DNA from: Adiantum capillus-veneris
Taxonomy: Eukaryota; Streptophyta; Polypodiopsida; Polypodiales; Pteridaceae
Length of the DNA stretch: 64,000 bases
NCBI GenBank assembly: GCA_014529385.2
Contig: JABFUD020000267.1
Coordinates: 1 to 64,000, forward strand
Direction: 5' to 3'
Part shown: in pieces, positions 34,829-48,469 of the stretch
Layout of the letters: each line of letters starts with the position of its first letter
Position numbering within the stretch: position 1 is the first letter of the stretch
Notes under the pieces: model-generated
The model's input: only the letters and a program-made list of their open reading frames with translations
Told to the model about the DNA's origin: nothing
Databases searched by the model: none
Made by a program: the position numbers and the translations under genes

Positions 34829-35138
34829 GCGTTATCGGCCAGGAGTATCAATTCAGGCCTTTAAGAGAATTGATTCAGCCATTACCATGGAGGCACATGT
34901 TATTCAATACATTGTTGTAAAGGCAGGCAAGCATTAAAAATTTATGGTGGAGACATCTTCTTCTCAAGTTCAAGGAGAGAGGTACAAAGTGCATGTTGCC
35001 AGTAGTCCGATGTGTAGATGTGGAGACTTTGCAGAACGAGTGGCGCAAAGTAAACCATATATGGGTTATAAGCATATATACTACATTTTCCTACGCTATT
35101 TTGGCTTGGATTTGAACCACAATATGTTCATCCATTAG
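34829..35138 (+). pseudogene. Mutator-like transposase relic, C-terminal SWIM zinc finger
   Basis: After the LARD the plus strand resumes with ITMEAHVIQYIVVKAGKH, a stop, then VQGERYKVHVASSPMCRCGDF and GYKHIYYIFLRYFGLDL. The CRC...KHIYY pattern is that of SWIM zinc fingers (C-x-C...C-x-H), with the third ligand apparently changed to Tyr. It fits as the missing C-terminus of the frame ending at 22510. The end of the gene is unclear; the following 500 bp are AT-rich and non-coding. Confidence 0.6.
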
Positions 35139-35654
35139 AGCAATCTTACAAATGAAGATTTGCTACGTGTGTTCAATTGTAGACGTGCAATATAATTTGC
35201 ATTGAGCACTTGCAGCTTTGTATGTAATTGCAGAGTGACTTTGTATTGAAACTCTTTTAATGAGCATTAATTACTTTGTTTGTATATGCTATGTGCTGGG
35301 TTGAAGTCATTTAGCATTTTGTCTGCTTCCTGCATTACATATCTCTTTGCTAATAGATGTTGTGTACTAAACTAAAGAGGTGATTCCACTGTCAAGACTC
35401 ACATGTCCTAAAAGTGTGGATTGTACCAAATTATCCTTCAAATATGTTTCTAGCATAAGTTTTATCAAAGACAATCATTGTTTGAAAATTCTAAGGGATT
35501 GATAAATAACAAAGAAAGCTCCCTCCAAAAAGCTCTCTCCAACGACGACGGGGAAGAGAGCTTTTTGCTAGGAGAAATTACCCAAGTAGCTTTTAATGAA
35601 AAAGCTCCGTCAAAAGCTTCCTCCAAAAGCTCTCTCCATACCCGTCCCCGCTCC
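35139..35654. other. Non-coding junction with AAAGCTCTCTCC repeats and a hairpin
   Basis: No gene is seen. AAAAAGCTCTCTCC and GGAAGAGAGCTTTTT form an imperfect inverted repeat at about 35528-35562. Related AAAGCT(C/T)CCTCC words recur four more times up to 35635. It ends exactly where E2 homology starts. Confidence 0.5.
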
Positions 35655-35689
35655 CATCATTGGCTGTAAGGGTATCTCATCATGTTTTA

Positions 35690-36720
35690 TTGGCACTTTG
35701 GTGCGTTGACAAGAGTCATATCGTCTTGTATATTCGCCTACATCCATACGTAATGTTGGCCACCATATTCCAATGGTCAAGACAAATTTTGATGTCTTTT
35801 CCCTTGAGAAATGGCCTCCACTTATTCCTTCATGTGCTTACTCAAGGATTGGAAGGTATATGCTTTTCATTGCGCATAGACTAAGCTGGTTATCCTTTCC
35901 TCATTTATAAAGCTGGTTTTCAATCAAAGTGAAGTCACGAGCTTTGATTTCTATCACTCTCTGAAATGCTCTAGTGGTATTTGCAGGAAATGTTTGCGTT
36001 TCCAAGAATTCAACAATGTATTGACTCCATTCCGGTGTAATTCTTATTTGAAACAGTGTCGCATGTTCTATCGGTGGGTTTGATCTGCATTTGGCACAAC
36101 TAGTTATATAATCATGAACATCAACACGCATAGTTGGCCAATACACTCCTAATTGTCTCAAGTGTTGATAAGTTTTTGTGGATGAGCAATGAAATGTTAA
36201 GTCCTGATTTTGTGCTTCAAACAAGGAGGCATCGTATTCCTTTGGACTTATGCACACTTGTAAGATACCGTCGGAGCCTAGATGATATAAACATCCACCA
36301 AACACTAAAAAGTTCTTAGCTCGCCAAACCGTTCGTGGTTTATGGTTTTGATTAGTCTTATCAAATTCCCCACCATGTAATAGTAGGCTTACTATCTCTT
36401 GGGACCACTTAGGTACCATTTCTACATTGAAGACATATGCATCAAGGATATCATTGCCTACTCCCTTTGGAGCTTCTCCATTTGGCAATCTAGAAAGGTG
36501 ATCTAATTGCAGGTGCGTCTTTCGCTTTTTAACCACTACAATAAAGTCAAACTCAAGCAATATAATGAACCATCTTACGATTCATCCATTATTGCATGGT
36601 TTGTTTACAAGGTACAAGAGGGCTTGATGGTCTGTGAAAAACACAAACTTATTTGCAAGGAGATAATGCAAAATTTTTTAAGAGCATAAATCATTCCAAG
36701 CCCCTCTCTTTTGGTGGTGG
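35690..36720 (-). pseudogene. pol: E2 RNase H end and duplicated zinc-binding module
   Basis: The frame 36560-35901 begins in RNase H (MLEFDFIVVVKKRKTHLQLDHLSRL). It then carries module 1: PKWSQEIVSLL, FGGCLYHLG, LQVCISPKEYD, TFHCSS, GVYWPTM and CAKC. The start of module 2 follows: PEWSQYIVEFL and IENQLYK. Module 2 continues in another frame to about 35690. It preserves the E1 duplication and so dates it before the split of the two elements. Confidence 0.8.
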
Positions 36721-36721
36721 T

Positions 36722-38160
36722 TTAGTTCTTTTCAACACAGTTAAGTTGTCGACTGGCATAGCAGACTAGGAAATCCATAGTTCCGTCTCCTGATTGAGCC
36801 AAAATACAGCCTATAGCAAATGCAGGCGCATCAATATGAACGTGAAAGATTTTTTCCAAATCCGGTGCTTTTAACACTAGAGCAGATATGAGAGCATCTT
36901 TTAATTTCTTAAATGATTCCTCACACTCATCCGTCCATTCAAAGATCACTATAAGTCTATACATAGGTTGGACAATGATTGCATACATGTGTATGAACCT
37001 CCTGTAAAAACCACAGTGTCCCATAAATCACTGTACTTGCTTTGCATTGATGGGTTTGGGCATTTCCATAATCACTTTTATCTTATCCAAACCCATGGAT
37101 ATGCCATTTTTTGAGACAATATGTCCTAAGCTTTGTCCTTGTTTGACCATAAAAACACACTTTTCTGGGTCAAGACAGATCCTATACGTCCTACACTTCT
37201 CGAATACTTTTTTGAGGTGTTCTGTATGTTCCTCTCTCAAGAGAGAGTGCACACATAGATCATCCATATAGATTTCCAGGAAGATCCTCAAGGGTTCTTT
37301 GAAAGCATGTGCCATCAATCTTTGGAATGTTGCAAGTACATTTGTCAAACCAAATGGCACGACTCGATATGAAAATATGCCCCATTCTGTTTCAAATGCC
37401 ATTTTATATTGGTCCTCGCGTGCAATTGCAAGTTGGTTGTAGCCAAAGAATCCATCCAAGAAGGAATATGCATGCTTTCCCAAAACCAAATGGCACGACT
37501 CGATATGCAAATATGCCCCATTCTGTTTCAAATGCCATTTTATATTGGTCCTCGAGTGCAATTGCAAGTTGGTTGTAGCCAAAGAATCCATCCAAGAAGG
37601 AATATGCATGCTTTCCCACCACTCGTTCAAGGACATGATCAATGATTGGTAGGGGATAATTATTGCTTATTGTGGCTAACCTTCTTGAGATTGACACACA
37701 CTCCGAGTTTTCCATTATTTATTGGCACCATGACAATTAGAGATACCCAGTCGGTGTGTTCTATCTCATAGTGAACTCTGCTTCCTTCAACTTATCGATT
37801 TCTTTCTTGATGCGCTTAGCAAAGGTGTCATTGTTTGTGTATGGCCTTTGTCTGCTAGTCTTTGCATTAGGTTTTAAGGGGATAGTATGCTGGCATATTG
37901 TAGGACCCACTCCCTTTAAACCCTTATATGACCATGCAAACACATCCTTGTATTGTTGGAGAAGGCTTACGAGCTCCTCTTCCTCTTCGCGACTCAAATC
38001 GGTTGTTATATATAGACTGGTTTCGGTTCCTCTCCAGGTCTTGCTAAGTCTATCTTCTTTGCATCCTCTGGTCCATCATATGACTCCTTATCACGTCGTC
38101 CTCGTCTAGGCTGTGTCAATACTATCTTTCAGTCTTGAATAGTCAATTTCCTATAGTGGG
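36722..38160 (-). pseudogene. pol: E2 reverse transcriptase with a 136-bp tandem duplication
   Basis: RT motifs match E1: FGYNQLAIAREDQYK, FGLTNVLATFQRLM, IYMDDLCVHSLL and LGHIVSKNGI. A stop at about 37025-37027 splits off FMGHCGFYRRFIHMYA. A 136-bp direct duplication (37350-37485 and 37486-37618) repeats the FLDGFFGYNQLAIA region and shifts the frame. The upstream FAWSYKGLKGVGP linker is at about 37900-37940. Confidence 0.85.
37350..37618. repeat. 136-bp tandem duplication in E2 RT
   Basis: CCAAATGGCACGACTCGATA begins each copy (37350 and 37486). The copies differ at very few positions (for example GCGTGC/GAGTGC), so the duplication is recent relative to the decay of E2. Confidence 0.9.
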
Positions 38161-38483
38161 AGGGAACGCTCATATTGTTGTCACTTTTGTCTTTTTCATC
38201 TCCTCCACTTTCCAACTCAGTTGTCCATACTTCCCTTAAAGTTTTCTTGAGCTCTCAATACTTCTTTTTGCGCTCAACTTTGGTCCATTTTGGTTCTCCC
38301 ATTTTGTTCGGTTTTGTTTTCGCTTTCTTGGGTTTAGTTTTTGTTTTCAACTTCTAAGTTTGTTTTCTCACGTCTCTTGCTCTGTCTTGTGTCCTAGAGT
38401 CTTGATCCCCAGAGAATTGGCCTGAATTGTTTATTTAATGCAGTCTTCGGCTTTCACTAAAGATAAAAATTATGTTGTGTTCC

Positions 38484-39891
38484 TCATTTTAGGCATTGGG
38501 TTATCTCTTGCTTTGTGTGCCACCTTCTTTTTCTTGTAACGTGCTTGACGTCGTAAAACCTCACCTCCACTAGCATGTCCTCTTGCTCACTGGGGTTGTT
38601 AGAGCACTGATTATCTGCCTTGTCGTCTCGTTCAAGATGCTCTAGAGAGTCATAGAAAAGCTCCCCATTCACCTCTTCCGTGTGTTTAATTTTTCCTGGT
38701 TGTCCTGAGATTCGTTCACCATCAGCATCCTCTATTACATCAACCATATAGTATGGAACCATATCATAACCGTCCTTGTCACAAAACTTCGTCGTTGGTT
38801 CCTCCGCTGTAATAGCACACACATCTAATGTTGCTAGAATATGCGTCCATTCTAAGGATTCTAGGGCCTAGTCCTCTGGAAGGGGTCCCGGAATGTATTT
38901 CTTATCCTCAATAACTCTCTCTAAAATACACTCTTCCCGCTTTAAGCTTCCACAATGGGATGCCCCACACATCCATAGTTCCTTTGGTTACCTAACCAGG
39001 TTGAAAGCTCAGATCCTACTAATGTAGCAGAATCAGATTCCTCTAACGAGGTTCGGTTCACATCTTTGTAACTATGGTCTTTAAGGTTTATTCGCGTAGT
39101 GTTTCCATGTGCCTAAGGTATATATGATTATAGCCCCAGTCTTGGACCATCTTTAATTGTCGCATGAACGGTTGTCCAAGTATTATGTCGTAGTTATTCT
39201 TCTTGCCAAAATCCACTATTGCAAAGGTATGCTTGTACTCAATGCCGCAAGAGGTAACAACTACCTTTTCTAGGAGCCCTATGGGCCTCTCCATATAACC
39301 ATATGCAAGTTGCAACTTCATTATGGTGGCTCTCAAAGCCAGTTTTCCCTATTTCTTCCATACATCCTTGGTTGCAATGGCTACACCAGGTCCACTATCA
39401 AGAATTTCCATGGTTGTGACACCTTCAAACTTGACTAGAAATGTGGTATTGCCATCTTCTCCTTCACAGTATTCTCCTACCTTGTTTAAGGGTACTGGCT
39501 GCATCTTTAGTTGAGGCTTCTCTAGTTCTCTGATCTCTTCCTGCATCCGTGAATTCGGATCCTTTACCCCAAAATTTTCTAGGAATTTTCCTATTGTAGT
39601 CCACATGTGAGGAATTATTTGGAGAAGCTTGGTGAGAGTAATGGTGCAAGCCACTGGAGTAGACAAAATGGTTATCAACCCTTGGGAGTCCATCACCTTC
39701 CTTGTGGAGAGTCTCTGAGATGGTACCGCTTTCACATCCGAGTTTGCTTCATACTCTCCCATATAAGAGGGTAAATCTCTCAGAGATATAGGTTGACTAT
39801 CCAAAGATCTCATAGATCCCTTGTCCCCCCAATACGGGGTTGTATACCTTGTGGTGTGAGTGGGGTTCCTAGAGGTGCTACCTCCTCCCAC
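38484..39891 (-). pseudogene. E2 gag end, protease and linker
   Basis: This corresponds to E1 at about 9700-8500. It shows RDLPSYMGEYEANSDV and VMDSQGLITILSTPVACTIT, then the protease motif EILDSGPGVAIAT (DSG kept), YDIILGQPFMRQLK, and FCDKDGYDMVPYYM in the linker. Stops and frame changes separate the pieces. The start at 39891 is where homology with E1 gag fades. Confidence 0.8.
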
Positions 39892-40318
39892 TTCGTTTTG
39901 TTGGTTAACAGTGATGTTTTAGTCAACCATGAGGTAAAAATATTTCTTTGAAGAGGTGTCGGTCCCACTACCGACCTCTATAATTGGTGCTAGTGGTCTA
40001 TTCTTGCTTGGGTCACACTCTCCTCAGTAGACACTAAGATGGCCTAGTCTCCTAGTGAACTCTGGTCTCTTTGGGGATTTCTACCTGATCTCAAGTACAT
40101 CAATTCTGTTAAACACACAACTATCAATCCAAACCTTTTACCTCGAAAGTTTGATTGTAGTCGTCTTTGTTCAAGCTAGTCTTCAAATTGCTCTCCAATT
40201 TATTGATTGTTTGTACTTTAGATTGGTCTCAACTTGCTAGACCTTCTCTGTGCTCATTACCTGCTATAGAACACAAGGGTATACTCATATGCACAATTTG
40301 ACTCAATTTTGACCTCTA

Positions 40319-40918
40319 AGACATTATACGCGTATGATGTCTTTTGGCCCTGAATGGAGTTCTGTTTCTACCACATCTGCCCCTTGATATGTGCAACATG
40401 CATATGTGCTCACATCCAATTTTGGATATCAGAGTTGTACAATGTCACTACTTTTTACCCAAGAACTTCCCAAAAAGAGTAATATACACTCAATTCTTAA
40501 CTTATTTGCCTAAATGAGATGAAACTTGGTGAATGTGCTCCACACAACATGCAGAATGTGAGTATGAAGTCAAAGGTTCAATTTGACTGCCAAATCACCC
40601 TTTGAGAGATTATACACGTATAATGTCTACCGATGGATTTTTGCACAGATTTTACTCGCAGGCTCCCATAAGTTCTTAGCAATGATTTTCAAACACTTTT
40701 ACCAATTTTTATGCAAACAAAAGTGCTCAAAATCACCAGTTCCCTGGTTTTCTATTTTTGACTTTTTGACTTTTGTCTTTTGGGTATCAAGGGTTGGTCA
40801 AAGCCTTGGTCTCAAGTTGCACTTAGGATAAAACATCCCTCTACAACTCTCTGGTGTAGTTTTGTTGCCAAATTTGGTCTCTTGTTAGGATCTAAGACAT
40901 CATACGCGTATGATGTCT
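40319..40918. repeat. Palindrome array in E2 leader
   Basis: Three copies start at 40319 (one change, as at 13236), 40605 (several changes) and 40895 (perfect). Spacing is 286 and 290. The last copy ends 524 bp from the LTR; in E1 the equivalent distance is 542 bp. Confidence 0.92.
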
Positions 40919-41420
40919 GCTGATTAAAAATCCAGATCTCTTGCAGATGTATTCTTTTATGCCCAGCAACACCCAACCATGTTCAAACAACCATTGATGC
41001 TTGTTTATTGCATTTCTCTTCCTAAAATTCACTTCCTAAGATTGCAAATGAAAACAGGCAAACAACAAAATTTATTCTATGATAATCAGCTCTAGATCTC
41101 AATCACAAGCTCTACTTACCCTACTCCTACACATCCTATGGGGGTTTTTTACAAATTCATGAGTAGAAAAATACTTGATTGCCACACACAAACTAGTTTA
41201 CGCTTTTAACACCTCACAAATCACTCACTCTCTATCCACACTAACTACAACAAAACTCTCAATCACCAATGACATGGGCAAGTCGTATGCCCACTCACAC
41301 CTCCCTAAGATCTCAAATGTCCTACCGTCATATTCTACCTAAAGTAAAGTAGTAAAATTTTGGCAAACTAGAGAGACTTTTACCTCATAGGATTAGTCTA
41401 AGGTCACCTACCTAGGGCTC

Positions 41421-41441
41421 TCGTCCTCGACAGCGGCACCA
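41421..41441 (-). other. Primer-binding site of E2
   Basis: The minus strand reads TGGTGCCGCTGTCGAGGACG just inside the LTR end CCAACA. It is a mutated version of the E1 site, followed by the same GAGAGCCCTAGG block. Confidence 0.75.
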
Positions 41442-41442
41442 A

Positions 41443-42338
<896 letters not shown>

Positions 42339-42822
42339 TTACAAAATTTCATGTTGTTTCTAAAAAATAAGTGATACAAAAAATGGAAATTTGGGAAAGG
42401 CTTCTTCTGTGTTCTGCCTCTCAACAAAAGCTGAAATGTGGATGGCCCAGCTTTGCCATAAGTAAGTGAGCCCCCCTCTGTTTATAGAAACATACTCAAC
42501 CTTTGAGTTTTCCTTTGTGTCTCTCTTCTACGTGCATGCGTACACAAACTCATCGCAATAACCAACGACTTGGTAGGGGAGGGGAGGGGGCTGCATGTTT
42601 GCTCAACACATGGAGGTGTCAATTTTCAAGAACTTTGAGAAAAGTATAATAGTGTTTCTTTAGAGTTATTTTTCAAAAGTTTAAAATACAAAACTACACA
42701 ATTTGTTAAGATAATATCAATATTACTCTTGAAAAAAGCCTCTTGAAAAGAAAAAGCCAAATATATCCTCAAAAGTCAAATTTGCATTGAAGAGAAAAAT
42801 CCTCCCCCAAATTTACCCTTTT

Positions 42823-42826
<4 letters not shown>
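42339..42826. other. Intergenic sequence, no gene recognised
   Basis: Short unrelated frames only, with an AT-rich end leading into the TA microsatellite. The G-rich GGGGAGGGGAGGGGG is near 42576-42590. Confidence 0.4.

Positions 42827-42877
<51 letters not shown>
42827..42877. repeat. (TA)n microsatellite at the edge of the pararetrovirus-like relic
   Basis: TA tract of about 50 bp immediately before the first terminal repeat. Integration of endogenous plant pararetroviruses next to TA repeats has been reported for rice tungro-like and florendovirus sequences. Confidence 0.95.
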
Positions 42878-42880
<3 letters not shown>

Positions 42881-43241
42881 AATCTTATCGATGACATAAT
42901 TATCACTTATGTCATAACCCACATGGTTGTGCTAGCACTCAGTGTCTAGAAAAAAGCGTGTGCAATAAGATTCTCCACCTACCACTCCTTATCCTCCACC
43001 TCTTACTACCTTTTGACCTGTCCACTTTGTAACGCAATCAACCACCTTGGACAGTGACACCCACTAGTGTAAAGTGATATCCACTCATGAAAAGTGACAT
43101 CCACTACTTTACCCACGAAGGTGTTACCTTGAGCCTCAAGCCAAACATTTCCTATATAAAGGAGTCCACGGATAATTGTAAATCCATCACAGAATGAGCC
43201 TTATCTCTCTCCTGACATATTGAGTTGAGTCGTCCCACATA
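42877..43241 (+). repeat. First terminal direct repeat (promoter region)
   Basis: It includes TGACATAATTATCACTTATGTCA, which resembles the paired TGACG-type boxes of pararetrovirus promoters, three AAAGTGA-x-ATCCACT-like words, and the TATA box CTATATAAAGGA (43152-43163). The second copy lacks about 20 bp of the words. Confidence 0.8.
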
Positions 43242-43386
43242 TTATAATAAGCTTAGCCTATCCCTTGTACAATGCTTCATTAATATAAGCTTTCTCATAG
43301 AACGATCTACTGCACAATTGTGTATTTACTTTTGTCTTTACTAATAGAAATACACTCCTACCTGCAAATTCATTGTGTGCATATAT

Positions 43387-43399
43387 TGGTATCAGAGCC
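43387..43399 (+). other. Primer-binding site (initiator tRNA-Met)
   Basis: TGGTATCAGAGCC on the plus strand, the site used by both caulimovirids and many plant LTR elements. It lies about 235 nt downstream of the TATA box. Confidence 0.85.
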
Positions 43400-43859
43400 T
43401 GTGAATTAATTTAGCCTATTGCTCTCTCTCACTCTGTTTATCATTCTTGTTCTATGCGGTATTGTACATCAATTGTGTATGAGCTCAAGTTCAACAAGCT
43501 TTCGATCGAAGGGTACTTTCATTGAGTGATTAGTAAGGATTAATCCTTTACGAATTATTTATCCATCAGTGTTATTTTCATTCACTTGAATCTACATCAA
43601 CATGCAAGGTATCATGGTATCGTGGTAGCAAGGTAGAATGGTATGATGGTCGTCTCGTTGGCGGTTTGGGATTATAAGCCACAAACACAAATCCATTGTA
43701 AAGTCTTGTGTAAAGTCTCGTGTAAACTCTAGCAATGAACTCCTATCTTCTGGTCTTCATTTAGGTAAATTCCAATGGCATTTTTGAATAGATTTTTGTC
43801 TAAAGTGACCAAGTCCCTTACAAATCTCTCATTAGCAGTAGAAGAAGCCAAACCCTCAG

Positions 43860-46240
43860 CTCAATGGGTGGCAAATACCACAATTAAAACCCGAACAAGT
43901 CTATCAACATAAACATCTATTTAAAGCTCGTGCATCAACTATAAATTTAGATAATAGATCTATTGCATCTATCCCTTTTGACAATCAAATGCATTTCCAA
44001 ACTCATCGAGATCCTTCAAAATGACAAAATAGAATCCATCTAGGGAGGCATTAATTTTGAATATCTTGGCTATGTAAGTATCATAGAGTTAGTAAATAGA
44101 GTTCTTAACATAGATAGATTAAAACTCATAATTCTCAAATTCAAATTTATTAGTGGAATTCTTAGATTGGGATTTGTAGATGGAATACTAATTTTTGTAT
44201 CACTAATATAAATGCTTATATAGATAACTTAAACTCTTATACATCTATAATTTCTTCACAAAAGCCACTAGTATCTTCAGTAACTCATAAACCCTCAACA
44301 AAATCAAGGGCAATGCAAATCAAGGATTGTATGCATACAAAAACGTTTGAATCTAACAAACAAAATTTTTGTAAACATTGCTTAAAATAAATTTTTAAAG
44401 CCTCTGCTTCATCTTCATCCTATATAATACAGTTTTATATGATTGAAGGAAAAGATTTCATTATATTTGATAATGATAAAATCTTTATTGCACCATATGT
44501 AATAATGGATTATGACACAAAAACTAGACCTGAGGTTTTACAAAGAAACTATCACACAATAAAGGTACACGCACTTGAAAAGCAGTTATCTGAGTTGCAT
44601 AAGGTGGTCAATAGTATGCAAAATCTACTTCAAGTGTATCCTTCTTCTTTACATACAGAACTTATTGTTCCTTCCTCATTTCCCATTATACCAAGCTTCT
44701 CATTCACCAAACCATCCATGCATAAAACTCTTGGTCACTCTGACAAGCATTTATTCTTAAATGTTGTTAAGTTTACTGATGAATAGGAGAATTCTTCAGA
44801 CAAAGCACCAGGGCGAAAAGATTGGGAAGATGCAGAGCGGCTTGTTAAAGAAGCTTGCCAAATTTCAAGTTCGAGGCAGGGAGATATTTATACATTATTG
44901 CTCATTGTCACAAAAATCACAAGATTCTTATTGACAACACATGCAAAACTCCTTCCAAATTCCCAGCAGGTGTATCATTTGAGACAATTGATTATGCTTG
45001 GGAAGAAGACTCAAATGAGCCAAGATGGGATATGAAAAATGCAGAAACTAGGGTGGGAATCAAAGACTAGTTCAAATGCTACAATGGAAACTATCAGCAA
45101 TTTGACTATTATTATGAAGAATTAGTTTATTATGGTCTCCAATAGAAATTAATTCCCGATTACATTTTATCTCCTCCTTCCATTAAATAGTGACACTAGT
45201 GAAAAATATGATTGAGAGATAGATCAAGAAGTGCAACATCCATTACAAATAAAAAGTAAAGAATCTCCTTCATATACAAATTCTTCCAATGAACTTACAA
45301 ACTTTGAATTTGGCATGACACAATTTGAAAGTGAAGCCTCTTCTACAACAGAAGATTCTTCAAGCTCCGACTTAAATTCAAGCTCCGAATTAGAATATGA
45401 AGATTATCATATAGAAGATTTCATGCCTACAATCTTCAAGCCTTAGAAATTTTAAAAAAATATATTCTTCAAGAAAAAAACAGGATTGAAGAATTAGAAG
45501 CAAGTGATTCCATTTCTTCTTCAATGACTACCAAATTAGGTTAAAAAAGGCCAATCTGAAATATAAATTTTGAAAAAACAGATAAAAATAGCTCTCAAAG
45601 AAGCAGAAAAAGCTAATGCACTAGTATCAGAAAGAATGGTGATTCCAACCTTGGCCAATAAAATGAAGATAAAGAAACTAAAAGAAAGTAAACCTTTCTT
45701 TGATAACAGCTTCATCAGTAATCTGGCAAGTGGGAAAGTTAAAGCTGAATCTGTCTATGATCTACCACGAGGAAGAGAATCCTCCTCTTCATCAAGTTCA
45801 AATTACAAATAACTTTTAACCATAGCATCAACATCCAGGCAACCCATTCCCTTCTCCTATGATGCATTACATCAAAAAGAAAAAGAGCTTCAACAAAGGG
45901 AAGAACTTCTCCCTAAACAAGAAGAATTGCTTAAATGGGAAGCCGATCTCTAGGTTAAAAAGCACACTCTACACTTTCTATAGCAAGGTGAAGTAAGAGA
46001 AATACTGCCTACAACTACATCAAGAAACCAACTCTCAACCTCAACCACAACAGCTGCAACCGGTATAAGTACTCCAATCTTTTGGGATATTTCACTCCCA
46101 AAAGATACAACAATTAAACAATGAGCAATAGATGAGTAGCTATCCAAAGGTAACCCTTTTACCCCTGAAACCCCTGAAGAAATTCAAAGGCCTAGGGATT
46201 TTCTAGCTTTGGAGCTAAAGGATCAGGTAGCATAAGAATC
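43860..46240 (+). pseudogene. Decayed structural/movement-protein-like region
   Basis: Plus-strand frames with many stops. A stretch at about 44040-44220 has a pattern that faintly recalls movement proteins of plant pararetroviruses (low confidence). Frames at 44439-44786 and 44855-45070 include TCKTPSKFPAGVSFETIDYAW and WFKCYNGNYQQFDYYY-like text. 45231-45446 is rich in Ser and acidic residues, and 45570-45812 is Lys/Ser-rich. No CCHC finger was found. The order before protease is that of a gag/coat region. Confidence 0.4.
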
Positions 46241-46319
46241 AACAACTCCACAACAAAAGGATCAACAACCAAATGAAGAATCCACAAAGTTATCAATGGT
46301 TACTAAAAACACAAAAATC

Positions 46320-46780
46320 AATATGGCTGATGAAAGAAAAATAGTAAATGCCAATAACATGGCAATTCCTACAGTGAGACTACTAATCAAACTAAAAGGC
46401 TTCCAACCTATTGCAATAGATGCACTAATGGGTATAGGATCAAGATGTAGCTTTGCAAAGAAAGCCCTATTTCCACAAACAATGATCTAGCAACATCTAG
46501 AAGCCAGACAAGTCATCTACAAGGATGGCTCTAAAGCCATCACCAGAGAATTTGTATATACATGGATACGACTACATATTGGTAAACTCCCTATTAGATT
46601 ATCCCTACATTCTAATAATGTGTGTTATGGTATGGTAATAGGTTTTGACCTAATATCAAAATTAGCCCCTAGCATATTTTTAGAAAGTAATTTTGCTTTT
46701 CCATATATTAAAAAAATAAATAGTACCTCTATTGAAAAAATCCAGCTATGCTATAAATAGATCTCTACTGTCTATTAACT
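46320..46780 (+). pseudogene. Protease-like region of the relic
   Basis: The frame 46296-46490 contains IAIDALMGIGSRCSFAKKAL, positioned like the retropepsin D-T/S-G motif but with the catalytic sequence changed to MGIGS. A stop at 46488 follows, then further protease-like text to about 46760. Confidence 0.5.
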
Positions 46781-46879
46781 ATTGTGATGGTTCTCCGAAG
46801 AAAAAGCAAAATACAAAAACCATATTGAAGCCATCAAGGAAGAAATTTTAACCCAAACCTCCGACAACCCATTAGCTTT

Positions 46880-47600
46880 CCGGTATCAAGATAAATACAT
46901 GATTACTCTTCCAACTATCCCTGAAGCATACCCTACTAATGCCTCACACCCATGCAATGATGACTATCAAAGACACAGAGCTTTGTAGAAAGGAACTTGA
47001 TGAGCTTCTACAAAAAGGAATAATTGACCTTCCAACTGAAACTGGGCCTGCAGAGCCTTCTACGTCAACAATCACATTGAGCAGAAAAGACGCAAAAAGA
47101 GGTTAATCATTGACTATAAACCTCTTAACAAATTTTGTTAGCAAAAAAGTTCTCAATCCCTTTTCAAGAAGATCTAATGCAGCAAATCCATGATGCAACA
47201 GTATTCTCAAAAATTTGATCTCAAAAGTGGACTTTGGCAATTTAAACATCCTAAAGATATGTACAAAACAGCCTTTAGTTCCTCATGGTATGTTTCAATG
47301 GATTTCTATTCCGAAGGGATTAGCAAATGCTCCATTAGAATTCTAGCTAAGAGTAGAGATGATTTTTGGACCAATCAAAGATTTTTGCTTAGTATATCTA
47401 GATGATATGCTGATATACTCAAAAAAAATATGGAATTTCATATTTAACACACCTGAAGGCATTCCACAATCTCCAAAGAAAAATAGGTTTGGTCCTATCA
47501 TATGAAAAATGTAGTTCTGTGTAGAAAGAAGTTGATTTCCTAGGAATTACCATCTGCAATGGATATAAAGTTACAGGAGCATGTTTTGTCAAAAATTTCA
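46880..47600 (+). pseudogene. Reverse transcriptase of the relic
   Basis: Motifs in order: KELDELLQKGIIDL (about 46985-47030), LIIDYKPLNKF (about 47103-47138), KFDLKSGLWQFKHPKDMYKTAF (47208-47275, split here by sense of motif) and a degraded YLDDMLIYS box (about 47395-47425, in a different frame). Frameshifts occur at about 47145 and 47280. IDYKPLNK and FDLKSG-x-WQ are typical of plant pararetrovirus RT. Confidence 0.7.
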
Positions 47601-47644
47601 AATACTCCAAGCCAGCTAAAAATTGTCACTCACCTTCACCAATT

Positions 47645-48215
47645 TTGGGGGTGTTTAAATTGGAATCAAATTGGATCAACAAGAATGTCCCATATTTAGC
47701 TACCCTAACAAAGAAGATAAGGACATTACTACAAAAGAATACTCCCAAGAAATGGGAACACTCCCACAGCAAAACAATGGAATTAATCAAAATGATATGC
47801 AAACAAATACCTCCACTAAAACTTCCAAGAACTGATAAGTTAATCCTCTACACCGATACATCTCTTGATGCATGGGGTTCAACTTTATGCGAAGCTACTA
47901 AAGAAAAAAAAAATACAGGTATGCAGGTTCCATGGTTCCTTTTCTTAGGCAAAACAAAATTACCCTTCTGCACAACGAGAAATCCTCCAACCAAACTCAA
48001 TATCAATAAATTTTGGCTATTTCTATTGGGAAGAATTCTTATTCTTCGTATGGACCTCAACAATTTCCCACGATTTCGCACTTCCAAGACTTCGAATGAA
48101 GACAGATGCCTGATACACTGGGCATCTTGGTTTGCACAATGGGACCACTAGTATGGGCATATCAAAGGATCTAGAAACATCCTTGCTGATATATTAAGCC
48201 ACCTCATTTGTTGAC
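47645..48215 (+). pseudogene. RNase H of the relic
   Basis: The frame 47645-48151 includes a connection region and LILYTDTSLDAWGSTL (about 47843-47890), the first RNase H motif. The end reads IKGSRNILADILSH (about 48160-48200) after a stop at 48149-48151. No integrase-type zinc finger or DDE core follows before the second terminal repeat. Confidence 0.7.
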
Positions 48216-48469
48216 CAGAATGGAATAATATTATCAATGCATCTGCAGCCAATCAAGTTGAAGATGTAAACCACATCCAAATGTATATCTCTCTGTCTTA
48301 AGGATGCAAATTCTTAAAAAATAAAAAACACAAAAATCCAAATGAGAAGCTGCCGGACCAAAGCAAATAAAGATCCCAACTTTCAATGACCGGACATATC
48401 AAGCCATCTCATTCTAGTGGGGAGGTGGGATGACGGGGTGGGATGACATAATCGCTCACCAAATCATAA

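Noticed and set aside
34829..34833. Perfect target-site duplication for the LARD
   Set aside because: The flanks read AGCAT before 22511 and GCGTT after 34828; only an imperfect GCATT/GCGTT match can be made, so none is claimed.
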